A stretch of 64,000 bases of DNA, from assembly GCF_016615815.1 (NCBI RefSeq), contig NZ_CP067112.1:248001-312000 (forward strand), written 5' to 3'. The notes under the pieces are model-generated. The model was not told the DNA's origin and did no database searches. It saw only the letters and a program-made list of their open reading frames with translations. The position numbers and the translations under genes were made by a program. Below are positions 61,827 through 64,000 of the stretch, piece by piece; within the stretch, counting starts at the first letter, position 1, and every line of letters starts with the position of its first letter. This stretch comes from Luteimonas sp. MC1572. Lineage in GTDB: Bacteria > Pseudomonadota > Gammaproteobacteria > Xanthomonadales > Xanthomonadaceae.

Positions 61827-63773
61827 TCAAGGTCTGCGCGGTGTCTCCAGCGCCTCCAGCACGGTGGACGCCACCAGCGCGGACGCGCGCGGGCCGAAGT
61901 GGCCGTAGTCCCAGGTGGTGAGTTCGGCGGGATCGTCGACGTAGGTGAGGCAGCCGCGCAGGTCGCACAGCGCGGACAGCGCCGAGACGTAGGTGACGTC
62001 GTCGCGACCGCCGAGAGCCCTGCGCAGCGCGGCGTCCAGCGCGTGCACTTCGGGCAGCGTTTCACCGCGCAGCCGCTGTGGCACCTGCAGGAAGGGCTGC
62101 CGCGCATGGCGCTGCACGAGCAGCGCCGGCAGCCAGGCGCGCCAGCGCGGCGCCGGGCCGAGCACCACCACCTGGCCTACGCCGGCGGCATGCAGTGCGG
62201 CGATGCCGGGCTCCAGGTCGCGCAGCACCTGCGCCGGGTCCTGGTATTCGCGCCCGTTCCAGTAGGCGAACAGCAGCACGTAGTCCGGGCGCAGCGCGGC
62301 GATGCGTTGCAGCACGCGCGCGTTGTCGCTCCGGCACGGTTCCTTGCCGGGATCGAGATAGGGCCGGCAGCCGCTGCGCGTGAACTGCGCCAGGCGCAGG
62401 CGGCCGTCAGTCACCTCGCGCATGCCCGGGTACAGCAGCGCGGAATGCGAATCGCCCCACAGCACCAGCAGCGGGCGCGGCGGCGAGGTCTGCGCGTCGA
62501 CGCATTCCGCGGGGAACTCCGCCGGTTCGCCCGGCGCGCCGACCAGCGAACACGTTCCCTCGCGCGAGGGTGCACGCCAGTCGTAGCCGTAGTTGGCGTA
62601 CTGCCGCACCGGTTCGCCGGCGCGCGACGGAACGCCCTGCAGCGCCCACAGCGCCAGGCCCGCCACCAGCACCAGCGCCATCGCCGGCAGCAGCAGCGCA
62701 AGCGCGCGGCGCGCGGGCATGCGGTGCCGCAGCGGGCGCTCCACCATCCACCAGGTCAGGCCCGCCAGCACCACGGCCAGCACCACCAGCGCCACGCGCA
62801 GGCCCGGCGCCACTTCGCCGGTGGCGTGGATGCGCGCGAACGACAGCAACGGCCAGTGCCACAGGTAGAGCGGATAGCTGACCAGGCCGATCCACACCAG
62901 CGCGCGCAGCGACAGCAGGCGCTGCGCCCAGCGCGTCGCCGGCACCGCCGCGATGAGCAGCGCGGTGCCGGTGACCGGCAGCAGCGCGCGCCAGCCCGGG
63001 AACGGCGACTGGTCGCTGAGGCCGACGCAGGCGGCGATGATCAAGGCGAGCCCGGAGAACGCGGCCAGCTCGGCGGTGATGCGCGTGCGTTCCGACGCTG
63101 CGGGCGCCGCGGTGCTGCCCAGCCGTTGCGCCAGCCACGCGCCGGCCAGCAGCTCCCAGAAGCGCGTGAACGGCAGGTAGAACGCGGCGCTGGCATCGCG
63201 CGCGGTCAACCACAGGCAGTACGCCAGCGACAGCACGCCAACCACCAGCACCAGGCGGCGGGTGTCGGCGCCGCGCGTGATCGCCAGCGCCAGCAGCGGC
63301 GGCCACAGCAGGTAGAACTGCTCCTCCACGCCGAGCGACCACAGGTGCAGCAGCGGCAGGGTCTCGGCCGCGGCGGCGAAATAATCGGTGTCGTGCCAGA
63401 ACGCCAGGTTGGCGATGAAGCCCGCGCTGGCCGCGGCGTGGCGGCCGAGCGCGGCGTAGTCGGCCGGCACGAGCAGCCACCAGCCGGCCACCAGGCACGC
63501 CGCCAGCACCACCACCAGCGCCGGGAACAGCCGGCGGATGCGGCGCACGTAGAAACCGGCGAACCCGAAGGTGCCGGCCGCCAGGCCGTCGCGCAGGATG
63601 CCGGTGATCAGGAACCCGGAGATGACGAAGAACACGTCGACGCCGACGAATCCCCCGGGCAGCAAGCGCGGGAACGCGTGGTACGCGACCACCGCGAGGA
63701 CGGCGATGGCGCGCAGGCCATCGACATCCGCACGGTAGCCGGGCGCCGGCCGCAAGCCCGCGCCTGCCGCCAT
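61827..63773 (-). CDS. OafA/AT3-type acyltransferase with SGNH domain
   Basis: 648 residues. Residues 8-375 form the ten-helix AT3 domain: YRADVDGLRAIAVLAVVAYHAFPRLLPGGFVGVDVFFVISGFLITGIL with catalytic-type His and the YLWHWPLLSF motif. A C-terminal periplasmic SGNH-like domain (about 420-648) shows LVLWGDSHSALLYPGM (GDSH nucleophile) and a late TTWDYGHFGP. Such proteins O-acetylate lipopolysaccharide or other envelope glycans. ATG 63773 overlaps the upstream amidohydrolase stop (TGATG). Confidence 0.93.
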   Translation of the reverse strand: MAAGAGLRPAPGYRADVDGLRAIAVLAVVAYHAFPRLLPGGFVGVDVFFVISGFLITGILRDGLAAGTFGFAGFYVRRIRRLFPALVVVLAACLVAGWWLLVPADYAALGRHAAASAGFIANLAFWHDTDYFAAAAETLPLLHLWSLGVEEQFYLLWPPLLALAITRGADTRRLVLVVGVLSLAYCLWLTARDASAAFYLPFTRFWELLAGAWLAQRLGSTAAPAASERTRITAELAAFSGLALIIAACVGLSDQSPFPGWRALLPVTGTALLIAAVPATRWAQRLLSLRALVWIGLVSYPLYLWHWPLLSFARIHATGEVAPGLRVALVVLAVVLAGLTWWMVERPLRHRMPARRALALLLPAMALVLVAGLALWALQGVPSRAGEPVRQYANYGYDWRAPSREGTCSLVGAPGEPAEFPAECVDAQTSPPRPLLVLWGDSHSALLYPGMREVTDGRLRLAQFTRSGCRPYLDPGKEPCRSDNARVLQRIAALRPDYVLLFAYWNGREYQDPAQVLRDLEPGIAALHAAGVGQVVVLGPAPRWRAWLPALLVQRHARQPFLQVPQRLRGETLPEVHALDAALRRALGGRDDVTYVSALSALCDLRGCLTYVDDPAELTTWDYGHFGPRASALVASTVLEALETPRRP

Positions 63774-64000
63774 CAGTGCGCCGGCGTGGAGTACGCGCGC
63801 GGCAGGTCGCCGCGCGTGGCGTCCGGCGCGGGCCGCAGGTAGCGGTCGCGCAGCTCGGTCTGCCGCGAGTGCATCGGGATCGCGCGGCCGTCGAACCACA
63901 CCTGGCGGGCGAGGCTGGCGACGTCGAGCGGGTCGCCGTCCCACAGCACCAGGTCGGCGCGCATGCCCGGCGCAATGCCGCCCAGCTCGCCACCGACGCC
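63773..64000 (-). CDS. C-terminal end of an amidohydrolase, 5' part off the window
   Basis: About 75 residues remain: GGELGGIAPGMRADLVLWDGDPLDVASLARQVWFDGRAIPMHSRQTELRDRYL. The GxxPGxxADLVLxDGDPL block is the closing beta-sandwich of imidazolonepropionase-like amidohydrolases (metal-dependent hydrolases). The catalytic part lies beyond the right edge, so substrate class is unknown. Its stop overlaps the acyltransferase start. Confidence 0.85.
   Translation of the reverse strand, partial: GVGGELGGIAPGMRADLVLWDGDPLDVASLARQVWFDGRAIPMHSRQTELRDRYLRPAPDATRGDLPRAYSTPAH

Overview
The window looks like a high-GC gammaproteobacterial chromosome of the Xanthomonadaceae/Lysobacteraceae type (Lysobacter, Luteimonas or a relative). 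This rests on GC-rich coding bias on nearly every gene, a large TonB-dependent receptor, a plant-type glutamate-cysteine ligase, the aa3 oxidase gene order, and integron attC sites of the kind known from xanthomonad chromosomal integrons. The species is an inference.

Layout. 1-2.4 kb: 5' part of putA on the minus strand. 2.6-10.7 kb: a cytochrome aa3 oxidase locus (coxB, ctaD, a 47-residue assembly peptide, ctaG/cox11, coxC, an opposite-strand DUF2909-like gene, surf1, an SCO-like CX3C protein, ctaA, ctaB) covering the oxidase subunits, copper delivery and heme a synthesis. 10.7-13.3 kb: a TonB-C-like secreted protein and a putative nuclease toxin/immunity pair. 13.4-17 kb: macromolecular-synthesis genes rpsU-yqeY-yihY-dnaG, divergent from tsaD. 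17.1-27.8 kb: housekeeping genes (folB, mscS, folK, folM, midA, vanZ-like, cca, slt, tauE-like). 27.9-30.8 kb: TonB-dependent receptor. 30.8-38.9 kb: a patch of small accessory enzymes and a BCCT betaine/choline transporter.

38.9-48.5 kb is the most unusual part: an integron gene-cassette array with 12 intact attC sites in two size classes (60 and 112 bp), two decayed attC remnants, and cassette genes all on the minus strand. No integron integrase lies anywhere in the window, so within these limits the array is a CALIN (cluster of attC sites lacking an integrase). Most cargo genes are small secreted, lipoprotein or membrane proteins of unknown function. One large cassette carries two overlapping genes, a TIR-domain protein with a winged-helix-like N-terminus and an unrecognised partner, plus a candidate promoter of its own; I infer a possible anti-phage or abortive-infection module. 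An older, decayed cassette carries a trypsin-like protease and a HAD phosphatase.

48.6-64 kb returns to core genes: EEP nuclease, two tandem dsbA, cytochrome c4, engB, gshA, ppc, gst, tfoX-like, a formaldehyde detoxification operon (frmR, frmA, fghA) with a recognisable FrmR-type operator, an ATP-pyrophosphatase, small hypotheticals, an OafA-like acyltransferase and the end of an amidohydrolase. I saw no rRNA, tRNA, IS element, prophage or CRISPR array. No gene-free gap exceeds about 250 bp.
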